Source: Alphaproteobacteria bacterium
GTDB lineage: Bacteria > Pseudomonadota > Alphaproteobacteria > UBA8366 > GCA-2717185
NCBI GenBank assembly: GCA_012103325.1
Contig: WLWY01000009.1
Coordinates: 1-64,000 of the forward strand
Direction of reading: 5' to 3'
DNA length: 64,000 bases
Below, one piece after another: positions 1 through 9,169 of this stretch (the first letter of the stretch is position 1; every line of letters starts with the position of its first letter). The position numbers were made by a program, and so were the translations under genes. The notes beneath the pieces are model-generated. The model saw only the letters and a list, made by a program, of their open reading frames with translations, was not told the origin of the DNA and did not search any database.

Positions 1-542
1 ACCAGCAGAAGATTGGCGGCACCGAGCCAGACAAAGACCGATCTCCACCCGTCGCCGACCATAACGGCGGCGAGACCGGCGATAATCAACAGCTGACCGA
101 GCCCCATGCCGGATATGGCAATAGAATTCGCGACGCCGGCCTTGTCTGGAAACTGACGGGCGACCATTGCGCCGATCGGCGGGACCGATGCGATCCCGTT
201 GCCGATAGCGAAGGCAACGCCATAGAACAGGAACGCGTGCCAGGGTTCTGTCACCAGGCTCATCAGGCCGATGCCGATTGCGCTGACGAACAGGCCGCCG
301 CCGAGGATCGTGCGTAACGAGACCCGGTCGGCGAGATGGCCCGCGAAGAGCATGCAGAGCGCGGATACGAACAGGAAAAGGGCGATGGCCGCACCCAGGG
401 TGCTGCGCTCCCAGGCGAACGTTTCCGCCATCGGCTTGAGCACGAGCCCGATCGCATGCCGGGAACCGCCGCTGACGAACAGAACGACAAAGCCGACCGC
501 CAGGACCGCGAAGCCGCTCTTTGAAATACGCCGGCCGATCAT
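1..542 (-). CDS. MFS transporter, C-terminus beyond the window edge
   Basis: The gene starts at an ATG at 542 on the minus strand and reads without a stop to the left edge, giving about 180 residues. The peptide has about six hydrophobic segments in the rhythm of the N-terminal half of a major facilitator protein. The loop after the second segment reads GHLADRVSLR, the MFS motif A (G-x3-D-R). The sequence FAIGNGIASVPPIGAMVARQ resembles the monocarboxylate/oxalate-formate antiporter branch. It probably imports or exports a small organic acid across the inner membrane. It lies 76 bases downstream of the CmcJ-type oxygenase on the same strand, so the two may be co-transcribed. The substrate cannot be read from the sequence. 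Confidence 0.8.
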   Translation of the reverse strand, partial: MIGRRISKSGFAVLAVGFVVLFVSGGSRHAIGLVLKPMAETFAWERSTLGAAIALFLFVSALCMLFAGHLADRVSLRTILGGGLFVSAIGIGLMSLVTEPWHAFLFYGVAFAIGNGIASVPPIGAMVARQFPDKAGVANSIAISGMGLGQLLIIAGLAAVMVGDGWRSVFVWLGAANLLL

Positions 543-618
543 CCGTTAGCAACGCCCGTGAAAGAAGGAAACTCCCTCTATCACGGACGCGCTTGGTTTG
601 TCTTCGGTTCGGGGCGGA

Positions 619-1494
619 TTATTCGATAATCACCAGGGTGCGCAGCTCGATGCTTTCGCGCGGCGGCGCGTCTTGCGCCATATCCGGCAGTTCGAAGGCG
701 CCATGCGCATTGAAGCGCGTCCGGCCATCGTCGAGGCTGTCCCAGCCTTTCAGCAGCAGCACCTCGTCCGGCGTCATCTCCGGTGCGAAGTACCAGCGTT
801 GCTGGGGCGAATGGGCTAGATGATAGATCTCGCCGACCCGGTCGGGGAAGACCTGGTCGGTGGCGACCAAATCATCCGGCTGGAGGCTGGTTGAATCGAC
901 CACGGCCAGGGGCGCGCGCTGCACCGGGCCGGTGATCGGCCGCCAGACATTCACCTGAATAATATGCGCGCCGGATTTGAACAGCCGTTCCGCTTCGGCC
1001 TCACCGAGGATATCCTTGGTGCGCTGCGGACCGCTTTTCACGGTGTAGTCGGCGTGCACGCGCCGCGCTGGGCCACGCAGGCCGTCGGGGTTGGCAGCCC
1101 CATCGCCGCCGTCGGACCGCCTTGTGACGTCGAAGACGACGACCTGACTGGCGCCAAACCGTTCGCGCAGCAGCGCTTCGATTTCCGGATTGTATTCGTT
1201 CTCCACCGCGTCATCGTCGTACAGGTCCGTGACGGCGGTCGTGTGTTTCATCAGCTCGAAGCCTTCACGGTCGATCGACAGCGTATCCGCGATCTCGCGC
1301 ATATCGCCGACCGGCATGATGTGTTCGTCCATCTCGAAGAAAACTTCCGGCACGCCCCCGGTTACCCGGGAACTGTGGAAGTACGGCTTTTCGTCCTGCG
1401 GGCGAATGAAAGACAGCGCGCCCTGGACGCTCGACGTGGATCGTGCGGTCGTGGCGGCCTTGGGTGCTGGGGAAAGTACCTGATTCATCGTCAT
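619..1494 (-). CDS. CmcJ/AsaB family 2-oxoglutarate-dependent oxygenase
   Basis: A 291-residue protein of the CmcJ/NvfI/AsaB hydroxylase-desaturase family. The family hallmarks are in order: HADY at about 147-150 (Fe ligands H147 and D149), VNVWRPITGPVQRAPLAVVD, the RWYFAPEMTPDEVLLLKGWD block, the distal ligand H264 in HGAF, and RESIELR near the C-terminus, where the arginine would hold the co-substrate. The start at 1494 is preferred over the in-frame ATG at 1515 because GAGG lies 5 bases upstream of it; the ATG at 1488 is also possible. The LysR gene upstream and the transporter downstream are on the same strand, suggesting one catabolic unit. The substrate is unknown; family members hydroxylate or desaturate small secondary metabolites. 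Confidence 0.8.
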   Translation of the reverse strand: MTMNQVLSPAPKAATTARSTSSVQGALSFIRPQDEKPYFHSSRVTGGVPEVFFEMDEHIMPVGDMREIADTLSIDREGFELMKHTTAVTDLYDDDAVENEYNPEIEALLRERFGASQVVVFDVTRRSDGGDGAANPDGLRGPARRVHADYTVKSGPQRTKDILGEAEAERLFKSGAHIIQVNVWRPITGPVQRAPLAVVDSTSLQPDDLVATDQVFPDRVGEIYHLAHSPQQRWYFAPEMTPDEVLLLKGWDSLDDGRTRFNAHGAFELPDMAQDAPPRESIELRTLVIIE

Positions 1495-1605
1495 GTTCCT
1501 CGTTGAGCCTGGCAACCAATGGCCAGTAAAGTTCGTTGCCAGGAAACATGGGATAATCAGCCGCGAATTCCTACTCAGTTCGCTTCAAGATAACTTGAAT
1601 TTAAT

Positions 1606-2532
1606 TCATGTCGTGCGGGCCTGCGTATCGCCCCGCCAGGCCGCCGCCGTATCCGTTAGCCACCGCTCTACGTGGCGCGCGGCAGCCGTTAGCGGCAGGT
1701 CGGTCGATTTGCACAGATAGTAAGCCGCGCCGGTCGGGTCCGCGGCGCCGAATGGCGCGATCAGGCGGCCGCTTTCGAACCAATCGTCGACCACGGGCCG
1801 CCGCCCCATGGCAAGCCCGTGTCCGTTCTCAGCGAGCTGCAGCGCTTGCTCCATCGCATCGAGGGTAATGGAATCGCCGAGCCCCGGCGGGTCGATGCCG
1901 TGCGCCCGCGCCCATTCCTCCCATTCGTCGGGAAAATTCGCGCTGACGATGAGCCGGATATTGCGAAATACATCCTCCGTCGGCTTTTGAGCCGGTGGAT
2001 CAAGATAGCCCGGCGCGCAGACCGGCATCGCCGCCTCTTCGAGCAGAAAACTGGCGTCCAGGCCGCTCCAGCTGCCCTTTCCATGCCGGATTGCCAGGTC
2101 GATCTGATCGCGCTTCAGGTCGATGACCCGTGTGGAGGTGATCAACTGCAGGCCGATTTCCGGTTGCTCGCGCTCGAACGCGCTGAGCTTCGGGATCAGC
2201 CACGCGGTGGCTAGGGATGGCGCGAGCGTCAGTCGCACGACGCTGCGTCCGGTCGAGGGGCGAATGGAGTCGGTCGCGGCCTGGATTTGCAGCAGCGCCG
2301 GCTCGACCTGTTCCAGATAGCGCCGCCCCGTATCGGTCAGTGCTGCCCGCGCGCCGGACCGGTCGATCAAGGCAACCCGCAGAAACGCTTCCAACCGCTT
2401 GACCTGATGGCTGATCGCCGACTCCGTAACGCCCAGGCTTTCCGCCGCGTCGCGGAACCGTTCATGGGTCGCGGCGGCGTAAAACGCGCGAAGCGCGGCG
2501 AAAGGCGGCAATGTGACTTTACGGTCGGCCAT
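1606..2532 (-). CDS. LysR-type (GcvA-like) transcriptional regulator
   Basis: A 308-residue LysR regulator. Residues 1-65 form the winged helix-turn-helix (PPFAALRAFYAAATHERFRD, then ESLGVTESAISHQVKRLEAF), and the rest is the periplasmic-binding-protein-like effector domain. The wording PPFAALRAFYAAA and TAWLIPKLSAFEREQPEIGL places it with the GcvA group. The start MADRKV at 2532 is chosen over 2550 because it fits the usual family N-terminus. It precedes the CmcJ-type oxygenase and the MFS gene on the same strand and probably controls them; its ligand is not known. Confidence 0.9.
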   Translation of the reverse strand: MADRKVTLPPFAALRAFYAAATHERFRDAAESLGVTESAISHQVKRLEAFLRVALIDRSGARAALTDTGRRYLEQVEPALLQIQAATDSIRPSTGRSVVRLTLAPSLATAWLIPKLSAFEREQPEIGLQLITSTRVIDLKRDQIDLAIRHGKGSWSGLDASFLLEEAAMPVCAPGYLDPPAQKPTEDVFRNIRLIVSANFPDEWEEWARAHGIDPPGLGDSITLDAMEQALQLAENGHGLAMGRRPVVDDWFESGRLIAPFGAADPTGAAYYLCKSTDLPLTAAARHVERWLTDTAAAWRGDTQARTT

Positions 2533-2592
2533 CGCGAAAGCGTGCGGCAAAAGTGAATTCGGTTCAAGTCAGGATTAATGAAAGGTGCGCTG

Positions 2593-3489
2593 CTAGTACG
2601 GTGCAGCCCCTACGATTACGGTGCGGTTCAGCACCCGCTTGTGCCGCGCAATTTCATAATTCGGCAGCGCCCGGTGCAATAGGCAACGGTTGTCCCACAT
2701 GACGACATCACCCTGCTTCCAGCGATGCGTATAGACGAACTGGTCTTGCCCGATGTGATCCGTCAGTTGGGTGAGGAGGGCCTTGCCTTCCGCTTGCGGC
2801 ATTCCAGCGATATGCGAAACATGTACGCCAAGATACAGCGCCTTTTTTCCCGTATCGGGATGGGTGCGCACCAGTGGATGGCTAACCGGCGGACGCTCTC
2901 GTATTTGCTCGTTAGTTGCGGGCGAAGTGCCGGAATTGCGGCGGCTCGCTTGCCAGTCATGCACGGCCATCAGTCCCGTGAGCCGCGCCTTAATCTCCGG
3001 CGATAGTGCTTCATAGGCCAGTTGCGCGTTGGCGTATTGCGTATCGCCACCCTCAGGCGGCACCTCAAGCGCGTGAAGGATCGTCACGAAGGCAGGGATT
3101 GCATAGTAGGATTTGTCGGTGTGCCAAAAATAGTTAAGTTTGGCGACGTCCATATTGATCAGGTTTCCCGCCGCATCGAGATTGGTCAACGTATGGACGA
3201 TGGGGAAGGTCGTGCCATCGGAGAGCTTCCCGATATGGCTTTCCAGCTCGCCGAAATATTCGCTGAACCGCGCCTGCTGATCCTTTGTCATGGACTGATT
3301 GCGGAACACGAGAAACGGAAAGTCCATAATCGCGTCCCGGATCGCCGTCACGGCGAGTGGCTCTAGCGGTTGCGAGAGGTTCAAATCACCGATTTCTGCG
3401 GCGCCTGTTCCAGACAAGGTGGTAAGGGCGAGCGGGAAAGCCGCCAAATTTGTCGCCTCTCCAGAATGCGTTGTCCGAATGGTATTCAT
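2593..3489 (-). CDS. TauD/TfdA family 2-oxoglutarate-dependent dioxygenase
   Basis: A 298-residue non-heme iron dioxygenase. The facial triad is visible: H123 and D125 in FWHTDKSYY, and the distal histidine at 272 in DNRCLLHRA. The arginine near 289 (LNRTVIVG) would bind the 2-oxoglutarate carboxylate. The family block ALEVPPEGGDTQYAN follows the HxD motif. These enzymes hydroxylate a sulfonate, aryloxyacid, carnitine-like or other small acid, which then splits; the substrate cannot be told. The gene is divergent from the M20 amidohydrolase at 3649, with about 160 bases of shared upstream DNA. It is one of four TauD-type genes in the window. Confidence 0.9.
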   Translation of the reverse strand: MNTIRTTHSGEATNLAAFPLALTTLSGTGAAEIGDLNLSQPLEPLAVTAIRDAIMDFPFLVFRNQSMTKDQQARFSEYFGELESHIGKLSDGTTFPIVHTLTNLDAAGNLINMDVAKLNYFWHTDKSYYAIPAFVTILHALEVPPEGGDTQYANAQLAYEALSPEIKARLTGLMAVHDWQASRRNSGTSPATNEQIRERPPVSHPLVRTHPDTGKKALYLGVHVSHIAGMPQAEGKALLTQLTDHIGQDQFVYTHRWKQGDVVMWDNRCLLHRALPNYEIARHKRVLNRTVIVGAAPY

Positions 3490-3648
3490 CGACCCATACC
3501 TATCGCTAGAGGATTAGACACTACGATATGCGTTGAATGGCGCAAAGAGGGCCAAGACGGATCCAAAAAGGGCGCTCTCGAATTTTTGGTGAGACGACGC
3601 GGTATAACCACTAAAATAGGCGGGAATTTTCAAGATTAGGATTGCCTC

Positions 3649-4893
3649 ATGCCTACGACCCGCCCCAACCTTTCCATCGATGCCGACCGGCTCTGGTCGA
3701 CGCTCATGCGGTCCGCTGAAATCGGCACTGGTCCGGCCGGCGGTCTGCGGCGCTTGGCGCTTTCCGACAGCGATAAGGAAATGCGCGATCAGTACGTGGC
3801 GTGGTGTGAGGCGATTGGCTGTGCGGTGACGGTCGATGCGGCCGGCAGTATCTTCGCGCGGCGTGCGGGGCGGGAGGACGATTTGCCGCCGGTCGTCGTC
3901 GGCAGCCATCTCGACAGCCAAGCCGCCGGCGGGCGCTTCGATGGCATTCTGGGCGTGCTGTCGGGTCTCGAAATCCTGCGCACGCTGGAAGACAATGGGA
4001 TCACGACGCGGCGGCCGATTGAGGTCGTGAACTGGACCAATGAGGAAGGTGCGCGTTTTGCGCCGCCGATGGCGGCGTCCTGTGTGTTCGCCGGGTTGCA
4101 GACCATCGAGTGGCTGCACGACCTCAAGGACGATGACGGCATCCGCTTCGGCGACGAGCTTAAACGGATCGGCTATCTGGGCGATGCCCCGGTCGGGGGC
4201 CGCGATCTCGATGCTTACTTCGAACTGCATATCGAGCAGGACTCGCTGATGGAGGAGAACGACAAATCGGTTGGCGTCGTCACCGGCGGATACGCCTCGC
4301 ATGCATTGACCTGCGTATTCCATGGCGAGTGCGCGCATACCGGGCCGACGGAGATGAAGAAGCGCAAGAACGCGATGGTCGGGGCATCCTATTTCCTGGC
4401 CGCCGTCAATGACATTGGCTGGGAGTACGAGCCGGTTGGCCGCACCTCGGCGTCGCGCATGCAGATCTGGCCCAACAAGTTCGGCATCCTGCCGGAATTC
4501 ACCGAGGTGACCGTCGATATGCGGCATCTCGACCGCAATCTTACCAACGAAATGGTGGAGAAGACCCGCAAGGTGCTCGCCGAAGCGGCGGAAAAGGCGA
4601 ACGTCGAATACGAAATCACGGCGGAATGGACCTTCGGCGATGAAGTGTTCGATCCGGACTGTGCGGCGCTGGTGCGCGAGGCTGCCGAAGTGCGCGGCAC
4701 ATCCTGCATGGACATCAAAAGCATCGCCGGGCACGACGCCTATTACATCTCCCGCATCGCGCCGACGGCGCTTGTCTTCAGCCCCTGCGTCGACGGTATC
4801 ACCCACAACGAGGCCGAGGACGTCAAATTCGAACCGACGATGGAGGCGGTTAACGTTTTCTTCGATGCGGTGGTGGCGCGCGCCGACCGGTAG
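3649..4893 (+). CDS. M20 family Zn-dependent amidohydrolase (allantoate/N-carbamoyl-amino acid hydrolase type)
   Basis: A 414-residue peptidase-family M20 protein of the HyuC/allantoate amidohydrolase branch, hydrolysing C-N bonds of ureido or N-carbamoyl compounds. Metal-site residues are visible: H87 in VGSHLDSQ, D98 in GGRFDGILGV, E132/E133 in NEEGARF, H194 in FELHIEQ and H386 in ITHNEAED. The dimerisation domain lies between about 215 and 330. An AGGA lies about 8 bases before the ATG. The gene is divergent from a TauD gene and convergent with the VOC gene, whose stop lies 7 bases away. The exact substrate is undetermined. Confidence 0.9.
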   Translation: MPTTRPNLSIDADRLWSTLMRSAEIGTGPAGGLRRLALSDSDKEMRDQYVAWCEAIGCAVTVDAAGSIFARRAGREDDLPPVVVGSHLDSQAAGGRFDGILGVLSGLEILRTLEDNGITTRRPIEVVNWTNEEGARFAPPMAASCVFAGLQTIEWLHDLKDDDGIRFGDELKRIGYLGDAPVGGRDLDAYFELHIEQDSLMEENDKSVGVVTGGYASHALTCVFHGECAHTGPTEMKKRKNAMVGASYFLAAVNDIGWEYEPVGRTSASRMQIWPNKFGILPEFTEVTVDMRHLDRNLTNEMVEKTRKVLAEAAEKANVEYEITAEWTFGDEVFDPDCAALVREAAEVRGTSCMDIKSIAGHDAYYISRIAPTALVFSPCVDGITHNEAEDVKFEPTMEAVNVFFDAVVARADR

Positions 4894-4899
4894 CGGCTG

Positions 4900-5367
4900 T
4901 TAGCCGCCCATCTGTTCCATCATCGTCTTCGCGCCGGCTTCCATTTCTTCGGGCGTTGGATCTTTGACGTGTGTCGCCTGCGACCACGTGTAGCCGAACG
5001 GGCATGTGACCGAGCCCATCCGGTCGCCCCAGAACATATCTGCGACGGGGTAGAGTTCCGTTGCGCCTGCGGTCAAGGCTTGCGCATGCGCGGTGTCGAC
5101 ATCTGGGACATAGATAAAGATCGACACCGGACTGTTCCCCAATGTCTTTGGTGAGACCATGTTGCAGGTCGGGTTTTCCTGGCTCAGCATGATCGTCGCG
5201 CCGCCAATCGCAATTTCCGCATGCATGATCTTGTCGGATCCGGGAATGTTCATGCGAACTTTCTCTTCGGCCCCGAATGCGGCGATGTAGAAGTCGATTG
5301 CCGCATTGGCGTCGTCGAGGATGAGGTAGGGCGACAGGACGCTGCCACCTTCGGGGATGTAGCTCAT
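4900..5367 (-). CDS. VOC superfamily (PhnB-like glyoxalase fold) protein
   Basis: A 155-residue protein with the vicinal-oxygen-chelate fold: LILDDANAAIDFYIAAFGAE near the start, MHAEIAIGGATIMLSQE in the middle, and DRMGSVTCPFGYTWSQATHV near the end. This is the PhnB/YcgJ-like pattern seen in small metal-binding glyoxalase relatives of unknown activity. It is convergent with the amidohydrolase and probably a single-gene transcript. No role can be assigned from context. Confidence 0.85.
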   Translation of the reverse strand: MSYIPEGGSVLSPYLILDDANAAIDFYIAAFGAEEKVRMNIPGSDKIMHAEIAIGGATIMLSQENPTCNMVSPKTLGNSPVSIFIYVPDVDTAHAQALTAGATELYPVADMFWGDRMGSVTCPFGYTWSQATHVKDPTPEEMEAGAKTMMEQMGG

Positions 5368-5465
5368 AAGTAAGATCTCCCTGGTTACGCAATTTCCATT
5401 CTTGGCGTTAGATAAACAGGAATTTGGGGACCGGAAATCGGCCGGTCAAGGGTTGGTATCCGGCA

Positions 5466-6308
5466 TCATTCTCGCCGCGCGTGAATGACATGCACCCCCG
5501 CGCCGTCCTTCACCGCCACGCCGTGGACACCATAGAAACGATCGGCAAGTTCTTTTGGGCCCAGATCTTCCCGTCGATTGAAGCCCAACGCGCCTAACTC
5601 GTTTGCGAGTGCGGTAGGATCAAATAGGCTAAGCCAAGGCTCGCCTATTGCGGCAACCCGCGCCTTTGTTCGTTCGACGTATGTCTGCCGTTCAGGCGGG
5701 TAGTTCTCAATGGGCTCTGCATAATCGAACACGACTTCCGCATCGGGTACGCTCGCGATGAAGCCAAGCGTTTCAGCGATCGCACGGCGCGTTAGATAGG
5801 GGACAACGCCGAGCCATATAAAAAAGGCGGATTGGTTTGGCTCAAATCCAGCAGCCGGCAGCCGGGATGCGAGCTTATCCAACTCAAAATCGAGGGGAAC
5901 GAACGTGAGTGACAGTGGGACCTTGAGCCGCGCCTGAGCGAGACGTTCTCGCTTCCAAGCTTGTGTATCCGGCTGATCGGTTTCGAAGACACGCAAACCG
6001 ATGTCGGCATGCGGGTTCCGCAATGCAAATGTGTCGAGCCCCGCACCAAGTATGACCGCCTGACGTACGCCCCGCGCGACGGCGGCAGCCAGAGAATCTT
6101 CGGCAAATCGGCTACGTGCCGCCATGAAGAGGCGCAACGGACGCTCCGTCGGATCAGAAACCTCCCTTTCCGTGGTGGCCATGTCCTGCTCATCCAGGAC
6201 AACAGCCGCGAGCGGATCGCTGAAGATCGAACCGTTTTCAAGCTTCTGATGCACAGCTCTATGGACGGCGGCTCTGCGGGCGGTACGGCTTGGCTGTTTT
6301 TCTTGCAT
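5466..6308 (-). CDS. Class I SAM-dependent methyltransferase, LCMT/PPM1-like family
   Basis: A 280-residue methyltransferase of the bacterial leucine-carboxyl-methyltransferase-like family. Family signatures: PSRTARRAAVHRAVH, IFSDPLAA and MAARSRFAEDSLAAAVARG at the N-terminus, then the SAM-binding VILGAGLDTFALR and the VFETDQPDTQAWKRERL segment that contacts the cofactor. Bacterial members methylate carboxyl or hydroxyl groups of small molecules, often polyketides; the target is not known. It is isolated on the minus strand between the VOC gene and a TauD gene. Confidence 0.85.
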   Translation of the reverse strand: MQEKQPSRTARRAAVHRAVHQKLENGSIFSDPLAAVVLDEQDMATTEREVSDPTERPLRLFMAARSRFAEDSLAAAVARGVRQAVILGAGLDTFALRNPHADIGLRVFETDQPDTQAWKRERLAQARLKVPLSLTFVPLDFELDKLASRLPAAGFEPNQSAFFIWLGVVPYLTRRAIAETLGFIASVPDAEVVFDYAEPIENYPPERQTYVERTKARVAAIGEPWLSLFDPTALANELGALGFNRREDLGPKELADRFYGVHGVAVKDGAGVHVIHARRE

Positions 6309-6378
6309 TCAATCTGCCTCACGGTTCATCCGTGCGGGCGGTTACGATCAAGGTATAGCCAACTTACGTTACTCTAAG

Positions 6379-7368
6379 TTATCCCATGAAGCTGCGGCGG
6401 CCTTCGTTGCGCAGGAAGATGCGCACGAGGTGGCGCTTGTCTTCGGCCGCGTCGGCGTCTTCGTATTCGGTCCGGCAATGCGCAATCTGGAAGTTGTTTA
6501 CGAATTGGATCTGGCCCGGCGCTAGTTCGAACGGCACATGGTGGGCGGGTTCGCTCATCACCCCGAACATGGTCTCCAGCGCATTTTGCCCAAGGTTGTC
6601 GAACGGCTCTGCCATCAATTCGTAGCCTTTGTACAATAGCCATTTGATGTAACGCGCCCGTACCCGTTCGCCATCGTAGGAGAAGATCGGGTAGAAATGG
6701 GCGACTGCATCGCGCTCCATATGCTCGCCCTGCCGGTTCCACCAAAACGGTTGGTAGAGACGGTTCAGCAAATCGGGATGCCGTTCGCGAAGCACGTTGT
6801 GCGCGGTGAGCATGCTGGCGACCCGGCTGATGCCGCCGTTCTTGGCGGTCCGCAGCATCAGCAGTCCGATATAGGGCGGCGGATGGTTGAAGCTGTAGTC
6901 GGTATGCCAGGACAGCTCTTGGCTGGTCAGGTCGCCGCGGACGCGGGTGTCGATCTGCACGCCGGTGTCGAGGACGTCGTAAAGCAGTCTGCCGTCGAAG
7001 GATTGCGCCACGGGACGCTCGATCATGCCGCTGAGCAGCCAATAGACCTGCTTCAACTCGTCCTTGCTGAAGCGGTCCACTGGGAGGCGGTCTAGCACGG
7101 CGAAGCCGACACCGCCGTTGAGCCCATGCCGGACTTTCGCCATGAACGCGGCACATGCGTCGAGGCCGTAGTCGCGCCGGTCGAGCGCGAAGATGTCCAT
7201 AGGATTCCGGCGCAACGTCTCCACCAGCGCGTCGATCTCCGGAAGCATGTCGGCCGGCATCGGGATCAGCCAATCCTGCTCCCGGATGTTCTCGCGAATC
7301 CAGGCGCCGGCGCCTGCAATCGGTGCGTCATATGTCATCACCGGTGCGACATCGGCATTCATCGTCAT
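6379..7368 (-). CDS. TauD/TfdA family dioxygenase
   Basis: A 329-residue protein when started at the MTMNADV methionine (7368). An upstream in-frame ATG at 7479 would overlap the end of the preceding dehydrogenase gene and is unlikely. Ligand candidates are H155 and D157 in LSWHTDYSF and the late histidine near 297 in FQIAHCRTEYED, followed by RHLVRIFLR, where an arginine would bind the co-substrate carboxylate. The longer N-terminal region is typical of the gamma-butyrobetaine-like or clavaminate-synthase-like branch. It is translated just after the HIBADH-like gene (20-base gap, same strand), so the two probably act in one pathway. Confidence 0.85.
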   Translation of the reverse strand: MTMNADVAPVMTYDAPIAGAGAWIRENIREQDWLIPMPADMLPEIDALVETLRRNPMDIFALDRRDYGLDACAAFMAKVRHGLNGGVGFAVLDRLPVDRFSKDELKQVYWLLSGMIERPVAQSFDGRLLYDVLDTGVQIDTRVRGDLTSQELSWHTDYSFNHPPPYIGLLMLRTAKNGGISRVASMLTAHNVLRERHPDLLNRLYQPFWWNRQGEHMERDAVAHFYPIFSYDGERVRARYIKWLLYKGYELMAEPFDNLGQNALETMFGVMSEPAHHVPFELAPGQIQFVNNFQIAHCRTEYEDADAAEDKRHLVRIFLRNEGRRSFMG

Positions 7369-7387
7369 CGTGCGGTTCCCGCTGCGG

Positions 7388-8284
7388 TCAGTCGTTTGGC
7401 CACTCGACAGCGGCCAGCTTTTCGTAATGCTGCATGATGACGGTCGAATCGTCCGCCGGCTCTCCCTTACCGAGCGCATAAGCCCAGGCCTGGCGGGTGC
7501 CGCTGCCGACGAACATGGGCACGCCGAGCGCTTCCGCTTCCTCCAGGCACAGCCGCACGTCTTTGAACATCAGCCCGGTATTGAAGCCGATATCGAAGCT
7601 GCGCGTCAGGATCGCGTTGGGGAACTTGGCTTCGGTCGCCGTGTTGCGGCCGCTGCTGGCATTGAACACATCGATCATCAGGGCCGGGTCGATGCCGGCC
7701 TTGATACCGAGTGCGACGGCTTCCGAAGTGACTGCCAAAGCCGTGCCGGAAAGCAGATTGTTGAGCAGCTTCATAAGCTGCCCCATGCCGATCTTGTCGC
7801 CGACATAGAAGACGTTCTTGCCGATCTTTTCCAGCATCGGGCGGTGGTGTCCGTGATCGTTGTGCGGGCCGGAGACCATGACCGCAAGCGTGCCGGCGAT
7901 TGCGCCCGCCACACCGCCGCTCACCGGGGCGTCCAGGGAGACGATGCCGGCTTCGCTCATCGCTTCGGCAACCGGAATTGACGTGCGCGGGCCAGTCGTC
8001 GACAGGTCGATATAGGTCTTGATTTTGGAGCCATGGACCAGGCCTTTGCTGCCCAAGGCGACTTCGCGCACGATATCCGGTGTTGGCAGGCACACCAGCA
8101 CCGTTTCGACCATGCTGGCCAGTTCCTTGGGGGAGGCGGCCACCGTTGCGCCGGCGTTGACGCAGGCCTCGACAGCGGATTGCTGCGCATCGCAGACCAC
8201 CACCGCATATCCTGCGGCCAAAAGGTTGTTAACCATAGGGCCGCCCATATTGCCCACACCGATAAATCCGATTTCCGTCGCCAT
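7388..8284 (-). CDS. 3-hydroxyisobutyrate dehydrogenase-family NAD(P)-dependent oxidoreductase
   Basis: A 298-residue beta-hydroxyacid dehydrogenase. The Rossmann motif GFIGVGNMGGPMVNNL is at the N-terminus, DAPVSGGVAGA forms the substrate loop near 120, and GQLMKLLNNLLSG near 170 holds the catalytic lysine and asparagine. The C-terminal all-helical domain follows. Start MATEIGF at 8284 is chosen because AGGGAG lies just upstream and the longer form lacks family similarity. Such enzymes reduce or oxidise 3-hydroxy acids (3-hydroxyisobutyrate, tartronate semialdehyde, GHB); which one is not visible. It is followed on the same strand by a TauD gene. Confidence 0.9.
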   Translation of the reverse strand: MATEIGFIGVGNMGGPMVNNLLAAGYAVVVCDAQQSAVEACVNAGATVAASPKELASMVETVLVCLPTPDIVREVALGSKGLVHGSKIKTYIDLSTTGPRTSIPVAEAMSEAGIVSLDAPVSGGVAGAIAGTLAVMVSGPHNDHGHHRPMLEKIGKNVFYVGDKIGMGQLMKLLNNLLSGTALAVTSEAVALGIKAGIDPALMIDVFNASSGRNTATEAKFPNAILTRSFDIGFNTGLMFKDVRLCLEEAEALGVPMFVGSGTRQAWAYALGKGEPADDSTVIMQHYEKLAAVEWPND

Positions 8285-8510
8285 CTTCGCTCCCTTCGTT
8301 TCGATTTTGTTGCAGTCTAGAATACCAGGGCAGTCCGCGCACGGCCCGGTTTCCATAAAGTTTTCAGGCGATTGTTACTGATATGCGACTCCGGCAATGC
8401 TGCGCTGCACAATCGGCGTGTTGCAATTATTGAGAATTCGTTTACAACCACGCGATCCCAAAGTGCGCAAAATACAAGATAAATGCCAGATAGTGAGGCG
8501 AGAGATTTCG

Positions 8511-8681
8511 ATGAGCAATAATACCAAGAAGCCTGAGGCAGATTACAGCTTTAAGCACGAAGAGGATCGGCCCGACACGCGGACCTGCCTCAGTTGCCGG
8601 ACGACCTTCTCGAGCGAAGGCTGGGGCAATCGGCTTTGCCAGACCTGCCGCAGCCGAAGCTCATCCTCGATGGCGGCCTAA
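8511..8681 (+). CDS. Small zinc-ribbon protein (56 aa)
   Basis: A 56-residue protein starting at ATG 8511. It has two cysteine pairs, CLSC and CQTC, separated by 14 residues, the arrangement of a compact zinc ribbon. The N-terminus is charged and probably disordered and the C-terminus is serine-rich. A longer in-frame reading from 8397 lacks coding character before this methionine. Similar stand-alone zinc ribbons are common and unassigned in alphaproteobacteria. It is monocistronic, divergent from the HIBADH-like gene, with about 225 bases of spacer between them. Confidence 0.7.
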   Translation: MSNNTKKPEADYSFKHEEDRPDTRTCLSCRTTFSSEGWGNRLCQTCRSRSSSSMAA

Positions 8682-8800
8682 GCACCGTATTTGGTTCGTT
8701 TTTGACCACGCCTTTGCTTGCCGGAGGCGTCGCGTCGAACGCATACTGAGCCCTTAAGCCCATCGCCCCTGTAACTGCGATGGCTGTCCGGAGGGCTCTT

Positions 8801-9169
8801 ATGTTTCGCCTAGCACTTTTCGCTATCGCCTTTTCGCTTGGTATCGCCGCGTGGACCGGTGATCCCTTTGCCGAAAGCTTTACGCTGCGCGATTGGAGCC
8901 GGATCGAAAATCAGGCCAATCAAAAAGATGCGCGGGCTAGCGGCCTCCGAGACGGCTATATCGCCGGCGTGCGCGACGCGTTGCGGTTTTACTCGAAGGT
9001 CAGCAAAACGTTTCCGATTTGCTGGCCCAAGGACCACGATATCGACGAGTCGCTGATCCGCGGCATCGTCGATGCGGTGCGGCGCGAGCATCCCGATATC
9101 GCGAAACCGGACGACAATTTCGCCTATATCGTCGTGCTATCGCTCTACGACGCCTATCCCTGCCGTTAG
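8801..9169 (+). CDS. Secreted Rap1a/Tai-like protein
   Basis: About 122 residues with an N-terminal signal-type hydrophobic segment (LALFAIAFSLGIAAW). The mature part carries GYIAGVRDALRFY, FPICWPKDHDIDE and a final ALYDAYPC-like end (LSLYDAYPCR). A G-Y-x-x-G helix, a CxP motif and a terminal PC match the Rap1a/Tai immunity-protein fold, where the two cysteines pair. The longer start at 8780 is possible. True Rap1a proteins protect against a secreted peptidoglycan hydrolase, but no such effector is adjacent, so only the fold is suggested. Its stop codon coincides with the first bases of the 131-bp twin-hairpin repeat. Confidence 0.6.
   Translation: MFRLALFAIAFSLGIAAWTGDPFAESFTLRDWSRIENQANQKDARASGLRDGYIAGVRDALRFYSKVSKTFPICWPKDHDIDESLIRGIVDAVRREHPDIAKPDDNFAYIVVLSLYDAYPCR

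Noticed and set aside
3514..4806. A 430-codon minus-strand frame opposite the M20 amidohydrolase
   Set aside because: The plus strand shows a complete metal site; the antisense peptide has no family pattern.
8397..8510. N-terminal extension of the small zinc-ribbon protein
   Set aside because: The region is not codon-biased, and the ATG at 8511 gives the expected compact protein.
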